This document shows, one piece after another, positions 1 to 8,860 of a DNA stretch of 48,048 bases. Made by a program: the position numbers and the translations under genes. Source of the stretch: Pirellulaceae bacterium (GTDB lineage Bacteria > Planctomycetota > Planctomycetia > Pirellulales > Pirellulaceae); assembly GCA_016784735.1 (NCBI GenBank), contig JADHUC010000042.1, forward strand, positions 1-48,048, written 5' to 3'. A model generated the notes under the pieces. It had not been told where the DNA came from. It made no database searches and worked only from the letters and a program-made list of their open reading frames with translations. Numbering within the stretch: position 1 is the stretch's first letter; each line of letters opens with the position of its first letter.

Positions 1-1
1 C

Positions 2-3000
2 CGTCTCCACGAAGCCTCTAGCCCGTTCGCCGTGATGCGCGATCTGAAGGTATCGTTGTCGTACCAGCGGAAAGACGGCGCGAAGGGTCCGGTGAAACCC
101 GGAGAGCCAGTGGAGGTGACCGTCACCACAACCGATCCGCAGGGCAAACCAGTCGCGGCCGAGGTGAGTCTGGCCATGGTCGAGCAGGCGTTGCTGGAGC
201 TGTTCGAATGGCCCATGCCCCCGATCGGCGAATTCTTCCGGGCCGGACATCGCGAATCGGCGGTTCGTACAACATCCAGCATCACGTTTGACTATCGCCC
301 GGCGACAACGTTCATCAATCCGCTGCTGTTGGCGGAAAAGGACCGCATCGAACTCGCTCGGCAAGAAATGGCCAGCCGTCAGAGGGCCTTCGCGGGCGGT
401 GGTGGTGGAATGGGTGGGGGCGGTTTCGGCGGCGGGTTCTTTGGTGGGCCCACCAATCGTCCTGAAACGCCCGATGACGATTCGGACGGCGATCTCGATA
501 TCTTGGATGACATGAAGCCGGATACCTGGGATCCCGTCGGCGGTCCTGGAAAAATCAAGGCTTGGCCAACCCAGCTCAGTCTCGTCGTGTCGCAGACCCA
601 GGAAGTCTGGAAGGAAGGGATGGTAGGCATCAAAGACGGGACGCCGGGTAAAGCCCTTCAGGAACCCGACGAGACCGCATACTGGAACCCTACGGTCGTC
701 ACCGACCAGCAAGGCAAAGCAACCGTCGTCGTCGACGTGCCACCGCAGTCGACCGCTTGGACGCTGGTCGCCAAAGCCATCACGGCTGAAACGCTGGCAG
801 GCGAAACGACCGAGGACATGGTTGCCAAGAAAGACTTCTTCGGCCAATTGAAGCTACCGCTCGCGTTCACTGAAGGAGACCAGGCCGAGGTGATCGCGTC
901 GGTGCACAACGATCGAATCGCCGAAGGGTCGATCGAGGTAACGTTGACCACGAAGATCGACGATCGCACCGTCGAACAAACCAAGGCGATCAAGGTCACG
1001 TCGAAGGGAATCGTCGACGTACCGTTCAAGGTCTCGGTCAACGGCCCGGACGAGCCGGCAGAGAAAAAGGAAACCACTGCCGCGGCCGAAACCAAGATCG
1101 TCTTTCAGCTTACTATCGCCGCCGGTGACCAGCGAGAGAGAGTCCAGCGCACGATCCCGCTGAAACCCTACGGCATCACCGCGTTCGCCACCACCGGCGG
1201 TTCGGCCGACGCAAGCACGACCGCTTGGGTGGAAGCCCCCGAGGCGACGCCTTTCCGTTCGCCACGTATGCAAATCATGGTTGGGCCCACGGTCGAGCGC
1301 AGCCTGTTGGACATCGTGCTGGCACCGGCACCGTTCTGCCAGCGCGAAATGGTCGGGATCAGCTCGAACACCGAGACACTAAGCAGCGACTTGATGGCTT
1401 CGCTTGGGATCCAGAAGCTACTTCGCCTGAGCCCCGATTCGGACGGACCGCAGGCCCAGTCGCTTGACGCGCGAATTCGCACAACGATCAGTTCGCTTAC
1501 GAGCGCCCAGAACAACGACGGCGGTTGGGGATGGTCGGCCGGCTCTGCTAAGAGTGATCGCTACGTGACCGCTCGCGCCACCTGGTCGCTCAGCCTTGCA
1601 CGCCGTGCTGGCTACGTCATTCCGGACGAAGGCTACAACAAATCGACTCAATATCTCGCGTCTCAGGTGGCCGCGGCGGCGGGCGGGGATCACGAAAGCA
1701 AAGCTATCCTGCTGCACGCTCTGTGCGAGGCAGGAAAGTCGGATTTCTCGCTGGCCAATCGGCTGTATCGCGAACGTCCTTCGCTGTCCACGCCCGCTTT
1801 GCTGCATCTCGCTTTGGCGTTCGTGGAAATGGACCGCAGAGAAACTGCTGGCGAGTTGCTGGCGCTGGTTGATCGCCGAATGGGCGGCGAAGCCACGCTC
1901 GATCAAACGGCGGCCGTCCCGCTGGCTTGCAGCCAATCGCTGGTCGAACCGCGGGCACTGCACGCTTTGGCGCTACAGGCCGTCTCGCCTCAGGCCCCCA
2001 AAGCGAAAGAGCTGATCGACTGGCTGTTGGCAAACCGCAGCGGCCATCGATGGTCGCCGGACAAGGCGACGGGTCCCGCGGCGCTGGCACTTTGCCGGTG
2101 GTTTGCCGACAGCCGCTTTGAAGGCGAACGGTACAAGTTGACCGTCTGGGTCAATGACCACCAAGCGAAAATCCTGGACATGGACGGCGCCACGGTGACC
2201 CAAGTGATCGACGTGCCCCAAAACCTTCTGGCGGAAGGGAAGCAGCGTGTACGTTTCGACGTCGAGGGTCGCGGGCGTTACACGTACCAGGTTGTCCTCG
2301 CCGGTTTTGTCCCCGCCGACGATCTCAAGAACACGACCGATGCTTGGAAGGTGGAACGGATCTATACGCCAGCGCGACTGGTGCGTGACGGACGCGAGAT
2401 CGCGCGAGGATTTGGCAACGTTCACAGCAGCACAAAGCGGTTCCGCAATCCGCTGACTCAGGTGCCGATGGGGCGCCGCGGCTTGGTCGAGTTGAAGATC
2501 GAACGCAACGTCGCCGCGACCGTGCCGAACGAACATCTGGAGTATCTGGTCGTGACCGAACCGATTCCCAGCGGTACGACCGTCATCGAACAGTCGGTTC
2601 GCGGCCCGTTCGAGCGGTTCGAAATCGAACCGGGCGCCATCACGTTCTACATCGGCGGCAGACGTAAGATCGGGTCGCTTCACTACGAACTCTACGGCTA
2701 TCTCCCAGGCGATTACCGAGCCGCGCCCACCGTGGTCCGCAACGTTTATCGCCTGGAACAAATGGCTGTCTCGGAGTCTAAGCGATTGAAGATACTCCCG
2801 GCGGACGCCCAAAGCGAAGACCCCTACAAACTGACGCCACAAGAGTTGTACGAGTTGGGCACGTTGGCGTTCCGGCGTGATGATTGGCAGAGTGCCGCGT
2901 CGCTGCTGACGGAGCTGCTGGCGGACTGGAATTTGACCGCCGACCCCTACCGGCACACTGTCGAGATGCTGTTAGACATCTCGTTGGAGCTGAACAAGCC

Positions 3001-5404
3001 TGCCCAGATCGTCCGCTACTTTGAAATCGCACAAGAGAAGTGGCCCGACAAACAGATTCCAATTGCCAAGGTCGTCCAAATCGGCGTGGCCTATCACGAG
3101 ATGGGCGAGTACGAACGGAGTTACCTTACGTTTCGGGCAACGGTCGAAGGCACATTCATGCGGGAAAGTGGCGTTGCGGGCGCCCTGGCTTCTCAAGGCG
3201 AACTGCTGCGGAGTATCGATGTGATGCAGCAGTTGCTGAGCGAGTACCCGCCCGAACCGTACGTAGCCGCAGCTCACTATTCGCTGGCTCAACAGGTGTA
3301 TGCCAAGGCGGCGGATGCGGCCGACGATGCCAAGCTGCGAGAGGCGAAAGTCAATCGCGTCGACTTGATCGCTGCTGCGTGGCGTATGCTGGAAGACTTC
3401 CTGACCGAATACCCGCTTGACCCGGCGGCCGACCAAAGCGCTTTCTCAGCCGCCAGTGCATTGCTCGAACTGGAGAACTACGCCGAGGCGGCGGCGGCCT
3501 GCGAGCGGTACGCCGGACGATACGCCGACAGCGACCTGTTGGACGACTTCTGGTTTATGATCGGCTACAGCCGCTTTGCGTTGGGCCAACACGATGACGC
3601 CGGCAAGGTGTTGCGCAAGGTGGTCGCCAGCAAGCTCGTGGACAAGACGACGGGGCAGCCCACGGAAAGCGACAACAAGTGGCCTGCCGTTTACATCCTT
3701 GGGCAGATTCACCACAGCCTCGGTCAGGCAGCCGACGCGATCCGGGAGTATCGTTTGGTCGAGGATCGCTTCGCCGACGCGAAAAAGTCCATCGAGTACT
3801 TCCTCCGCAAAGCGATCCAATTGCCGGAGGTGACGACCGTCCGGCCAGGGCAGGCGGTCGATGTCGAATTGGAGTTCCGCAACGTCGCTTCGTGCGATCT
3901 GAAGGTGTACCGGATCGACTTGATGAAATTTGCATTGCTCCGACAGAGCCTCGGCGGCATCAGCCGAATCAACTTGGCCGGCATCGAGCCTCATCAGCAG
4001 GCCACGATCGAACTGGGCGACGGCAAGGACTACCGTGACCGCACGCACAAGCTGTCGCTCGATTTGAACGAAGAGGGAGCCTATCTGGTCGTGTGCCGCG
4101 GCGACAGCCTTTTCGCCAGCGGACTCGTGCTGCTCACGCCGCTGGAGGTGGAAGTCCAGCACGACGCGGCCTCGCGCGAGGTGCGCACCACCGTGAAAGA
4201 CGCGACGACGGGAAAATACGTTCACCAGGCGGACGTGAAGGTAATCGGCGTTGGCAACTCCGACTTCGTTTCTGGCGAGACCGATCGTCGCGGGCTGCTC
4301 GTGGCCCAAGGAATCGTAGGCAGCCCGACCGTAATCGCTCGGGCCGGTGCGGGCAAGTATGCCTTCTATCGGGATGCGGCGGTTGCCATGGCAGCCGCGA
4401 CGGGTGAATTGAGTTCCCAGTTTCCCGTCCAGATACCGGCCATCGCGGGGCCCATGATTGCCGCGACGCAGCAATCTGCAGGACAAATTGGCCAATCCGT
4501 CGGCGTTGTTGTCGCGGGCCCGGGCGCTGGCCAAATGGATCGGCGCATCGAAGCCGCTCTCAACTCGCCCACTGCGCTTGCGCTCCAGGAGACGCCGCTC
4601 GATGACGTGGTCCAGATCATCCAGCGGCAACATCGCGTCCCCATCCGACTGGATCGACGTGCTTTGGACGACGTGGGAATCGGTACGGACACGCCAATCA
4701 CATTCACTGGCCGCGGCCTGTCCTTGCGCTCGGCCATCGAGTTGATTCTGCGCGAGTTGGAGCTTACCTACCAGGTGAAGAACGAATCGCTGGTCATTAC
4801 GACGCCCGAGGAGGCCGAATGTGAACTGACGACCGTCGTCTACCCGGTGTCCGATCTGGTCCGCTTCCGCGATTCCGATGACGCGGATTATGATACTCTG
4901 ATCGATATGATCACCACGACCGTGGCGCCTCAGGCGTGGGATACCGTCGGTGGACCGGGGTCGATCGAAGGCATGCAGTACCAGGACACGGATGTGATCA
5001 TTCTGTCGCAGACGCAGGACGTACACCGTCATATTGGGTCGCTTCTTGAGAAGCTGCGATCGGTCGCCCAGAGTAAAAGCCCGGACGGCAAACCTCCGTT
5101 AAGGGAAAGGCCCAAGTCGCACGGTACAGGCGATCCGTTTGGAGCGGGTGGCATGGGCATGGGTGGTATGGGAGGCATGGGCGGCGGCTTCTTCGGAGGC
5201 GGAGACGCCGGAGTTCCTGCTGGCGATCCTTTTGGCCCGACAACACGCCAACACGCTGGCTCCGAGGACACTGCCGCTGGGCTATTGAAGGGCCTTCAGG
5301 AAACCAAACGACGCCTCCAAGGCCGCGAAGTCGAAAAGCTCAAAGGCATGTACAACCAAGGCATGGGCGGAATGGGCGGCAGCCTCCCCGGCGGCTATTT
5401 CTAG
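2..5404 (+). CDS. Alpha-2-macroglobulin-like protein with TPRs and secretin-N-like C-terminus (5' truncated)
   Basis: The reading frame is open to the left edge, so the N-terminus lies outside. Residues are counted from the codon at nt 32. A macroglobulin/bait-type region (about 6-65) is followed by a Gly-rich stretch (121-139) and a short module with TWDPVGGPG and SQTQ (162-197). The A2M core domain begins near 218 (WNPTVVTD). A thioester-domain-like helical region follows (about 440-710, with NDGGWGW). The usual CxEQ thioester is absent: the aligned place reads PFCQREM around Cys436. TPR-like helices span about 935-1265, then another beta-rich region, then an STN/secretin-N0-like fold (1510-1600). 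A second copy of the VGGPG/SQTQ module (1632-1677) and a Met/Gly-rich tail close the protein. The A2M family traps proteases in the periplasm; without the thioester this one could only trap non-covalently. A2M assignment is solid; the role of the C-terminal half is unknown. A TPR gene follows on the same strand. Confidence 0.85.
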   Translation, partial: RLHEASSPFAVMRDLKVSLSYQRKDGAKGPVKPGEPVEVTVTTTDPQGKPVAAEVSLAMVEQALLELFEWPMPPIGEFFRAGHRESAVRTTSSITFDYRPATTFINPLLLAEKDRIELARQEMASRQRAFAGGGGGMGGGGFGGGFFGGPTNRPETPDDDSDGDLDILDDMKPDTWDPVGGPGKIKAWPTQLSLVVSQTQEVWKEGMVGIKDGTPGKALQEPDETAYWNPTVVTDQQGKATVVVDVPPQSTAWTLVAKAITAETLAGETTEDMVAKKDFFGQLKLPLAFTEGDQAEVIASVHNDRIAEGSIEVTLTTKIDDRTVEQTKAIKVTSKGIVDVPFKVSVNGPDEPAEKKETTAAAETKIVFQLTIAAGDQRERVQRTIPLKPYGITAFATTGGSADASTTAWVEAPEATPFRSPRMQIMVGPTVERSLLDIVLAPAPFCQREMVGISSNTETLSSDLMASLGIQKLLRLSPDSDGPQAQSLDARIRTTISSLTSAQNNDGGWGWSAGSAKSDRYVTARATWSLSLARRAGYVIPDEGYNKSTQYLASQVAAAAGGDHESKAILLHALCEAGKSDFSLANRLYRERPSLSTPALLHLALAFVEMDRRETAGELLALVDRRMGGEATLDQTAAVPLACSQSLVEPRALHALALQAVSPQAPKAKELIDWLLANRSGHRWSPDKATGPAALALCRWFADSRFEGERYKLTVWVNDHQAKILDMDGATVTQVIDVPQNLLAEGKQRVRFDVEGRGRYTYQVVLAGFVPADDLKNTTDAWKVERIYTPARLVRDGREIARGFGNVHSSTKRFRNPLTQVPMGRRGLVELKIERNVAATVPNEHLEYLVVTEPIPSGTTVIEQSVRGPFERFEIEPGAITFYIGGRRKIGSLHYELYGYLPGDYRAAPTVVRNVYRLEQMAVSESKRLKILPADAQSEDPYKLTPQELYELGTLAFRRDDWQSAASLLTELLADWNLTADPYRHTVEMLLDISLELNKPAQIVRYFEIAQEKWPDKQIPIAKVVQIGVAYHEMGEYERSYLTFRATVEGTFMRESGVAGALASQGELLRSIDVMQQLLSEYPPEPYVAAAHYSLAQQVYAKAADAADDAKLREAKVNRVDLIAAAWRMLEDFLTEYPLDPAADQSAFSAASALLELENYAEAAAACERYAGRYADSDLLDDFWFMIGYSRFALGQHDDAGKVLRKVVASKLVDKTTGQPTESDNKWPAVYILGQIHHSLGQAADAIREYRLVEDRFADAKKSIEYFLRKAIQLPEVTTVRPGQAVDVELEFRNVASCDLKVYRIDLMKFALLRQSLGGISRINLAGIEPHQQATIELGDGKDYRDRTHKLSLDLNEEGAYLVVCRGDSLFASGLVLLTPLEVEVQHDAASREVRTTVKDATTGKYVHQADVKVIGVGNSDFVSGETDRRGLLVAQGIVGSPTVIARAGAGKYAFYRDAAVAMAAATGELSSQFPVQIPAIAGPMIAATQQSAGQIGQSVGVVVAGPGAGQMDRRIEAALNSPTALALQETPLDDVVQIIQRQHRVPIRLDRRALDDVGIGTDTPITFTGRGLSLRSAIELILRELELTYQVKNESLVITTPEEAECELTTVVYPVSDLVRFRDSDDADYDTLIDMITTTVAPQAWDTVGGPGSIEGMQYQDTDVIILSQTQDVHRHIGSLLEKLRSVAQSKSPDGKPPLRERPKSHGTGDPFGAGGMGMGGMGGMGGGFFGGGDAGVPAGDPFGPTTRQHAGSEDTAAGLLKGLQETKRRLQGREVEKLKGMYNQGMGGMGGSLPGGYF
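517..620 (+). repeat. First copy of an intragenic VGGPG/SQTQ protein module
   Basis: Encodes residues about 162-197 of the A2M-like protein. It shares the pattern TWDxVGGPGxI ... SQTQxV with nt 4925-5060. It lies just after a Gly-rich linker, where a protease bait segment would be expected. Confidence 0.8.
4925..5060 (+). repeat. Second copy of the VGGPG/SQTQ protein module
   Basis: Encodes residues about 1632-1677, directly after the STN/secretin-N-like domain, where this module belongs in planctomycete STN-type proteins. It too is bordered by a Gly/Met-rich stretch (nt 5143-5210). Confidence 0.8.
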
Positions 5405-5421
5405 CCTGCTGACATCCGACC

Positions 5422-5502
5422 GTTTAACCCCGAGCCGGAGGCGACGGTCGTTTGTGGGCAACTGGATTAGCAGCGACCGTCGCCTCCAGCTCGGAGTTAA
5501 AC
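5422..5502. repeat. 29-bp inverted repeat (dispersed palindrome type)
   Basis: The arms at 5422-5450 and 5474-5502 are reverse complements with two mismatches; the loop is 23 nt. Each arm contains GGAGGCGACGGTCG. There is no U-tract, so it does not look like a standard terminator; a REP/MITE-like element is more likely. Confidence 0.85.
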
Positions 5503-5555
5503 TAGCCATCCTTGTCCCAGAGGGGTATCGCCCGTAGCCGATGGTAGTCGCAACA

Positions 5556-5616
5556 GGTAGGATGGACATTCCTGTCCGTCGCCTGACAAATGACGGACAG
5601 GAATGTCCATCCTACC
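5556..5616. repeat. 25-bp perfect inverted repeat
   Basis: The arms at 5556-5580 and 5592-5616 are perfect reverse complements around an 11-nt loop. The core is GGATGGACATTCCTGTCC. The sequence is unrelated to the palindrome 54 bases upstream. Confidence 0.9.
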
Positions 5617-5717
5617 GTTGTGCATAGAAACGGGTGACCGTGCGCTTGTCAGCGTTATCAAGTGTTGGTGTGACGGCTGCAGCCGCTTCATTTCCTTGAT
5701 TGCCGGGAGACTCGCCG

Positions 5718-7028
5718 ATGCGTTTTGCTCTCCGACGTTTCACATACGTCTCGATGCTGACGGTTGGCCTATGTGCCACACCCGATTCGCACGCTCAACC
5801 TCCGGCGCAAGCGTCGAAGACGCCGGCACTTGAAGAAGCCGTCAACCGGTTCCGCGTCCGCGATTTCGATGGGGCGTTGGCCGCTTTTCGACAGGCCGTC
5901 AAAGAGAAACCCGACAATCCACCCGCCGAAGTGTTCATGGCCGATATGTTCAAAACGGTCAACGATTCGGCGGCGGCGCGAGGCTGGCTGGAACGGGCCG
6001 TTTTCGAGCACTCGAACGACCCGCAAGCGTACCTTGCTCTTGGCGACGTAAACCTGCGCGAACGCCGATTGGTCGAGGCGTTCATGTTGTTTTCCAGTGG
6101 CGCGAGGCGTGCTGAAGCAATGCCGACGGAAGACGCCCGCAAGAAGCGTCTGCAAGAACAAGCCTACCGCGGCTTGGCGGCCGTGGCGGAAGCGAGAAGC
6201 GATTGGCCCACCGCTCAGCGCTATTTGGACGCCATCCTACGAGCGGCCCCGCAGGACGCACTCCTCAGTCAACGGCTGGGCCGGGCAGTCTTCTTTCAGG
6301 GGAAGCCCGACGACGCGCTGACGCACTTCGAAACGGCTTTCGCCCTCGACAAGAAGCTGCTTACCCCTGAAGCGCTCATGGGGCAACTGTACGAACAGAA
6401 AGGCGACCGCGAGAACGCGGCCCGTTACATGGCACTGGCCGTGAAGGCTAATCCGAACGACGTGAATACCTGCTTGGCAGTCGCTCATTGGGCGTTGGCT
6501 GCGGGCAATCTCTCCGTGGCAAAACAGCAAGTGGAAGTCGCACGGAAGATGGATGCCGAGTCGCTTGCCGCTTTGTCAACTAGCGGGACCGTGGCCCTCT
6601 ACATGAAGGACTATGCACAAGCTCAGCGGCACTACGAGGCGGTGCTCGCCAAAGCACCGACCGATTTTGCCGCCACGAACGGCTTGGCCCTGGCGTTGTG
6701 CGAACGGGAGGAGCCCGAAAACAAGAACCGCGCGTTGGAATATGCCCAAAGCACTCTCCGCAACTACCCTCGTTCGACCGAGGCCGCGGCCACGTTGGGT
6801 TGGGTCCTCTATCGCCTGGGGCGACTCGAGGAGGCGGATCGCGTGTTCGGACAAGTGGTCCTGGCGGGCGATCTGAGCTCCAACGCGGCCTACTACATTG
6901 CCCGCGCGGCAGTTCAGCAGGGCCGAAACGAACAGGCGAAACGGTTGCTTGAAGTTGCCCTCGAGGCAAGAGCCTATTTCGTCAAACGGCCAGATGCAGA
7001 AGCCCTCCTGAAGCAGTTGAGAGAGTAG
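5718..7028 (+). CDS. Secreted tetratricopeptide-repeat protein
   Basis: 436 residues. The ATG at 5718 is chosen because GGGAG lies 8 nt upstream and the protein then starts with a Sec signal (MRFALRRFTY..., cleavage near SHAQ). An in-frame TTG at 5700 would spoil the signal peptide. The rest is about ten TPR-like helical pairs from residue 35 to the end, with A-x8-[AL]-x-P spacing such as GDRENAARYMALAVKANPND. TPR superhelices bind proteins and scaffold complexes; no catalytic motif is visible. It follows the A2M-like gene, itself TPR-rich, on the same strand after 313 bases of repeats, so a shared periplasmic role is possible but unproven. Confidence 0.85.
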   Translation: MRFALRRFTYVSMLTVGLCATPDSHAQPPAQASKTPALEEAVNRFRVRDFDGALAAFRQAVKEKPDNPPAEVFMADMFKTVNDSAAARGWLERAVFEHSNDPQAYLALGDVNLRERRLVEAFMLFSSGARRAEAMPTEDARKKRLQEQAYRGLAAVAEARSDWPTAQRYLDAILRAAPQDALLSQRLGRAVFFQGKPDDALTHFETAFALDKKLLTPEALMGQLYEQKGDRENAARYMALAVKANPNDVNTCLAVAHWALAAGNLSVAKQQVEVARKMDAESLAALSTSGTVALYMKDYAQAQRHYEAVLAKAPTDFAATNGLALALCEREEPENKNRALEYAQSTLRNYPRSTEAAATLGWVLYRLGRLEEADRVFGQVVLAGDLSSNAAYYIARAAVQQGRNEQAKRLLEVALEARAYFVKRPDAEALLKQLRE

Positions 7029-7057
7029 CGTCATTCACGGAATTGTCGATGGTTCTT

Positions 7058-7119
7058 CGTTGGAGTTCACGCTTTAGCGTGGGAAGAGGAAGAGGCACGC
7101 TAAAGCGTGAACTCCAACG
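7058..7119. repeat. 24-bp perfect inverted repeat, family shared with 14141-14194
   Basis: The arms at 7058-7081 and 7096-7119 are perfect reverse complements with a 14-nt loop. The arm core is GTTGGAGTTCACGCTTTAGC. The same arm, with T to C at one place, recurs at 14141. It sits between the convergent TPR and sulfatase genes and could also act as a transcription barrier. Confidence 0.9.
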
Positions 7120-7154
7120 ACTGCCGCATGGGATTTTCTGGTGTTTCTGGAGGT

Positions 7155-8783
7155 CTATCGACGACTCTCCGACGAGTACCACTCAGGCGTGCCGAACCAA
7201 TCGTGCATCTCCTTCGTGAACGGTGCGACGATTTCCGGCAGTTCGGGCCATTGGCCGAGATCGCCCGTTTCAACGAGCCATGTGTCCAACGCCGCGCGAA
7301 GGCGGACGAGTGCGTCGCGATGAGCCGGATCATCCGATTCCGCCAGGTTGCGAATCTCGTGAGGATCGACTGCTGTATCGTAGAGTTGCTCTGTAGGCAA
7401 TGGCTTCATCAAATCGGACGCTGGACCGGTGAGCTTGCCCTCAGCGTGCAGCTTGCGCATCAGCGGTTTCACGAGGCAGCACTTCTCCTTGTAACGATTA
7501 AGCGTCTGGAAACCGGCGCCAGGAGTGAAGTTCCGGACGTAGTGATAACGTCTGTCACGCACGGAGCGGAGGCGCACCACGGTTTCGTCGATCCGGTCGC
7601 GGGCGCTGAATGCGTAAGTGCGCGGCGGGTCGGCACGTCGGCCAAGGAACAAGCGGCTTTGCATCCCAGCCGGCCGCGGCACGCCAGCGATCCAAAGCGT
7701 CGCGGCTGTCAAGTCGAGCAGGCTGATGACTTGATCGTTCACGGTGCCGGGTCGATACTGCGGTGGCGCGGGATAGTCTCTTGGCCAGTGCAGGATCATC
7801 GGTACGTGCAGCCCGCTGTCCCAGCACCAGTGGATGCCGCGCGCTTCCAGCCGGCCGTTGTCGGCGAAGAAGAGGACAACGGTATTGTCCGCCAGCCCGT
7901 CTTTCTTCAGTTGCTCCAGAATCCAGCCGACACGCACATCCACGCCGGTGACGGAGTTCAGGTAGCGTGCCCATTCCTGTCGTGTGATCGGGTGGTCCGG
8001 GTAATACGGCGGCGGCGAGACGTTGTCCGGTGTGGCAACCTGTGGATGCCACTCCTCGCCCACCCACTTAACTCGCGGCTTCTCGGCGGATTTGCGGTCG
8101 TAGATGTCGTATTCCGCCTCGGGCGTGTTGATTTGGGCGAAGAACGGCTGGCGATTTTTCAGTGCGGACCAATCGTCCGACTGGTAGACCGGGCCTTCAT
8201 TGACGAAGTTCAAGTCCAGCTTGCCCGTGCCGACCACTCGATCGCCAATGTGCGTGATGTTGGCGGTGGTGTAACCCGCGTCCTGCAACCGATGCGTCAG
8301 CGAGCGAACGCCCGGCGGCAAGCGGAAATCGTCGTCCCGATGCGATCGCATGTGATGCATGTCGGTCGACGTCTGATACATGCCGGTCATGAACGCCGAA
8401 CGACTTGGAGCACACACTGGTGACGTGGAAAACACGTTCGCGTAACGCACTCCGTTGGCGGCCAGGGCGTCGACGTTAGGCGTGCGCACATTCTTCGCGC
8501 CGTAGCACCCGAAGTCGAGTGCATAGTTTTCGGCGACAATCCAAAGGATGTTCGGGGGTTTCTGTGTCGTGTCGTCGTTGGCCTCCGCAGCGATGACTTC
8601 GGTGCCGAGAAGCAGCAACATGGCAACGCATATAAGGCAGGTCCCAGTAAACAACATACCACGGTGGACCGACCACAGCCTGAACGCGTGAAGGGGACAG
8701 TCCCATTTTCGCTCCGCAAAGCCTGCGCGAAAATCGGGACAGTCCCCGGCCATCGCGGAGCGTCTGATCGTCCATATCTTCAT
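7155..8783 (-). CDS. Secreted sulfatase (FGly type) with a palindrome inside its N-terminal coding region
   Basis: 542 residues from the ATG at 8783, which has AAAGGAAAA just upstream. The formylglycine motif is CAPSR with Cys124. The alkaline-phosphatase-like fold shows in WIVAENYALDFGCYG, FFADNGR and SGLHVPMI. The first metal-site pair, usually DD, reads EN here. Residues 13-31 are encoded by a 55-bp palindrome (8693-8747), which separates a basic start (MKIWTIRRS) from a hydrophobic export segment (about 48-66). Translation could alternatively begin at an internal Met just before that segment. It should hydrolyse sulfate esters on a sugar in the periplasm or outside. It lies 77 nt behind another sulfatase gene on the same strand, probably cotranscribed. 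The maturing enzyme is not in this window. Confidence 0.9.
   Translation of the reverse strand: MKIWTIRRSAMAGDCPDFRAGFAERKWDCPLHAFRLWSVHRGMLFTGTCLICVAMLLLLGTEVIAAEANDDTTQKPPNILWIVAENYALDFGCYGAKNVRTPNVDALAANGVRYANVFSTSPVCAPSRSAFMTGMYQTSTDMHHMRSHRDDDFRLPPGVRSLTHRLQDAGYTTANITHIGDRVVGTGKLDLNFVNEGPVYQSDDWSALKNRQPFFAQINTPEAEYDIYDRKSAEKPRVKWVGEEWHPQVATPDNVSPPPYYPDHPITRQEWARYLNSVTGVDVRVGWILEQLKKDGLADNTVVLFFADNGRLEARGIHWCWDSGLHVPMILHWPRDYPAPPQYRPGTVNDQVISLLDLTAATLWIAGVPRPAGMQSRLFLGRRADPPRTYAFSARDRIDETVVRLRSVRDRRYHYVRNFTPGAGFQTLNRYKEKCCLVKPLMRKLHAEGKLTGPASDLMKPLPTEQLYDTAVDPHEIRNLAESDDPAHRDALVRLRAALDTWLVETGDLGQWPELPEIVAPFTKEMHDWFGTPEWYSSESRR
8693..8747. repeat. 55-bp palindrome inside the sulfatase coding sequence
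   Basis: The left arm GGGGACAGTCCCATTTTCGC pairs with the right arm, with one mismatch and one bulged base, around a loop of about 15 nt. It is read in frame as sulfatase residues 13-31 (GDCPDFRAGFAERK...), which resemble no signal-peptide sequence. It looks like an inserted REP-like element. Confidence 0.85.
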
Positions 8784-8860
8784 TGTGATTTTCCTTTCGT
8801 GAACAACAATGGAATTGCGGACTGATTCATGGTTTGCGTTCCGGTGGACTAGGCTTCTCA

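Larger units (their letters stand above)
5405..5717. other. Intergenic region with two separate palindromic elements
   Basis: 313 bases between the A2M-like and TPR genes. I see no gene. It holds two unrelated long inverted repeats (5422-5502 and 5556-5616). A GGGAG ribosome-binding site at 5705-5709 serves the next gene. Confidence 0.8.

Noticed and set aside
3446..5032. A 528-codon minus-strand frame opposite the A2M-like gene.
   Set aside because: The opposite frame encodes recognisable TPR and STN-like domains; the antisense translation is Arg/His-rich and without motif.
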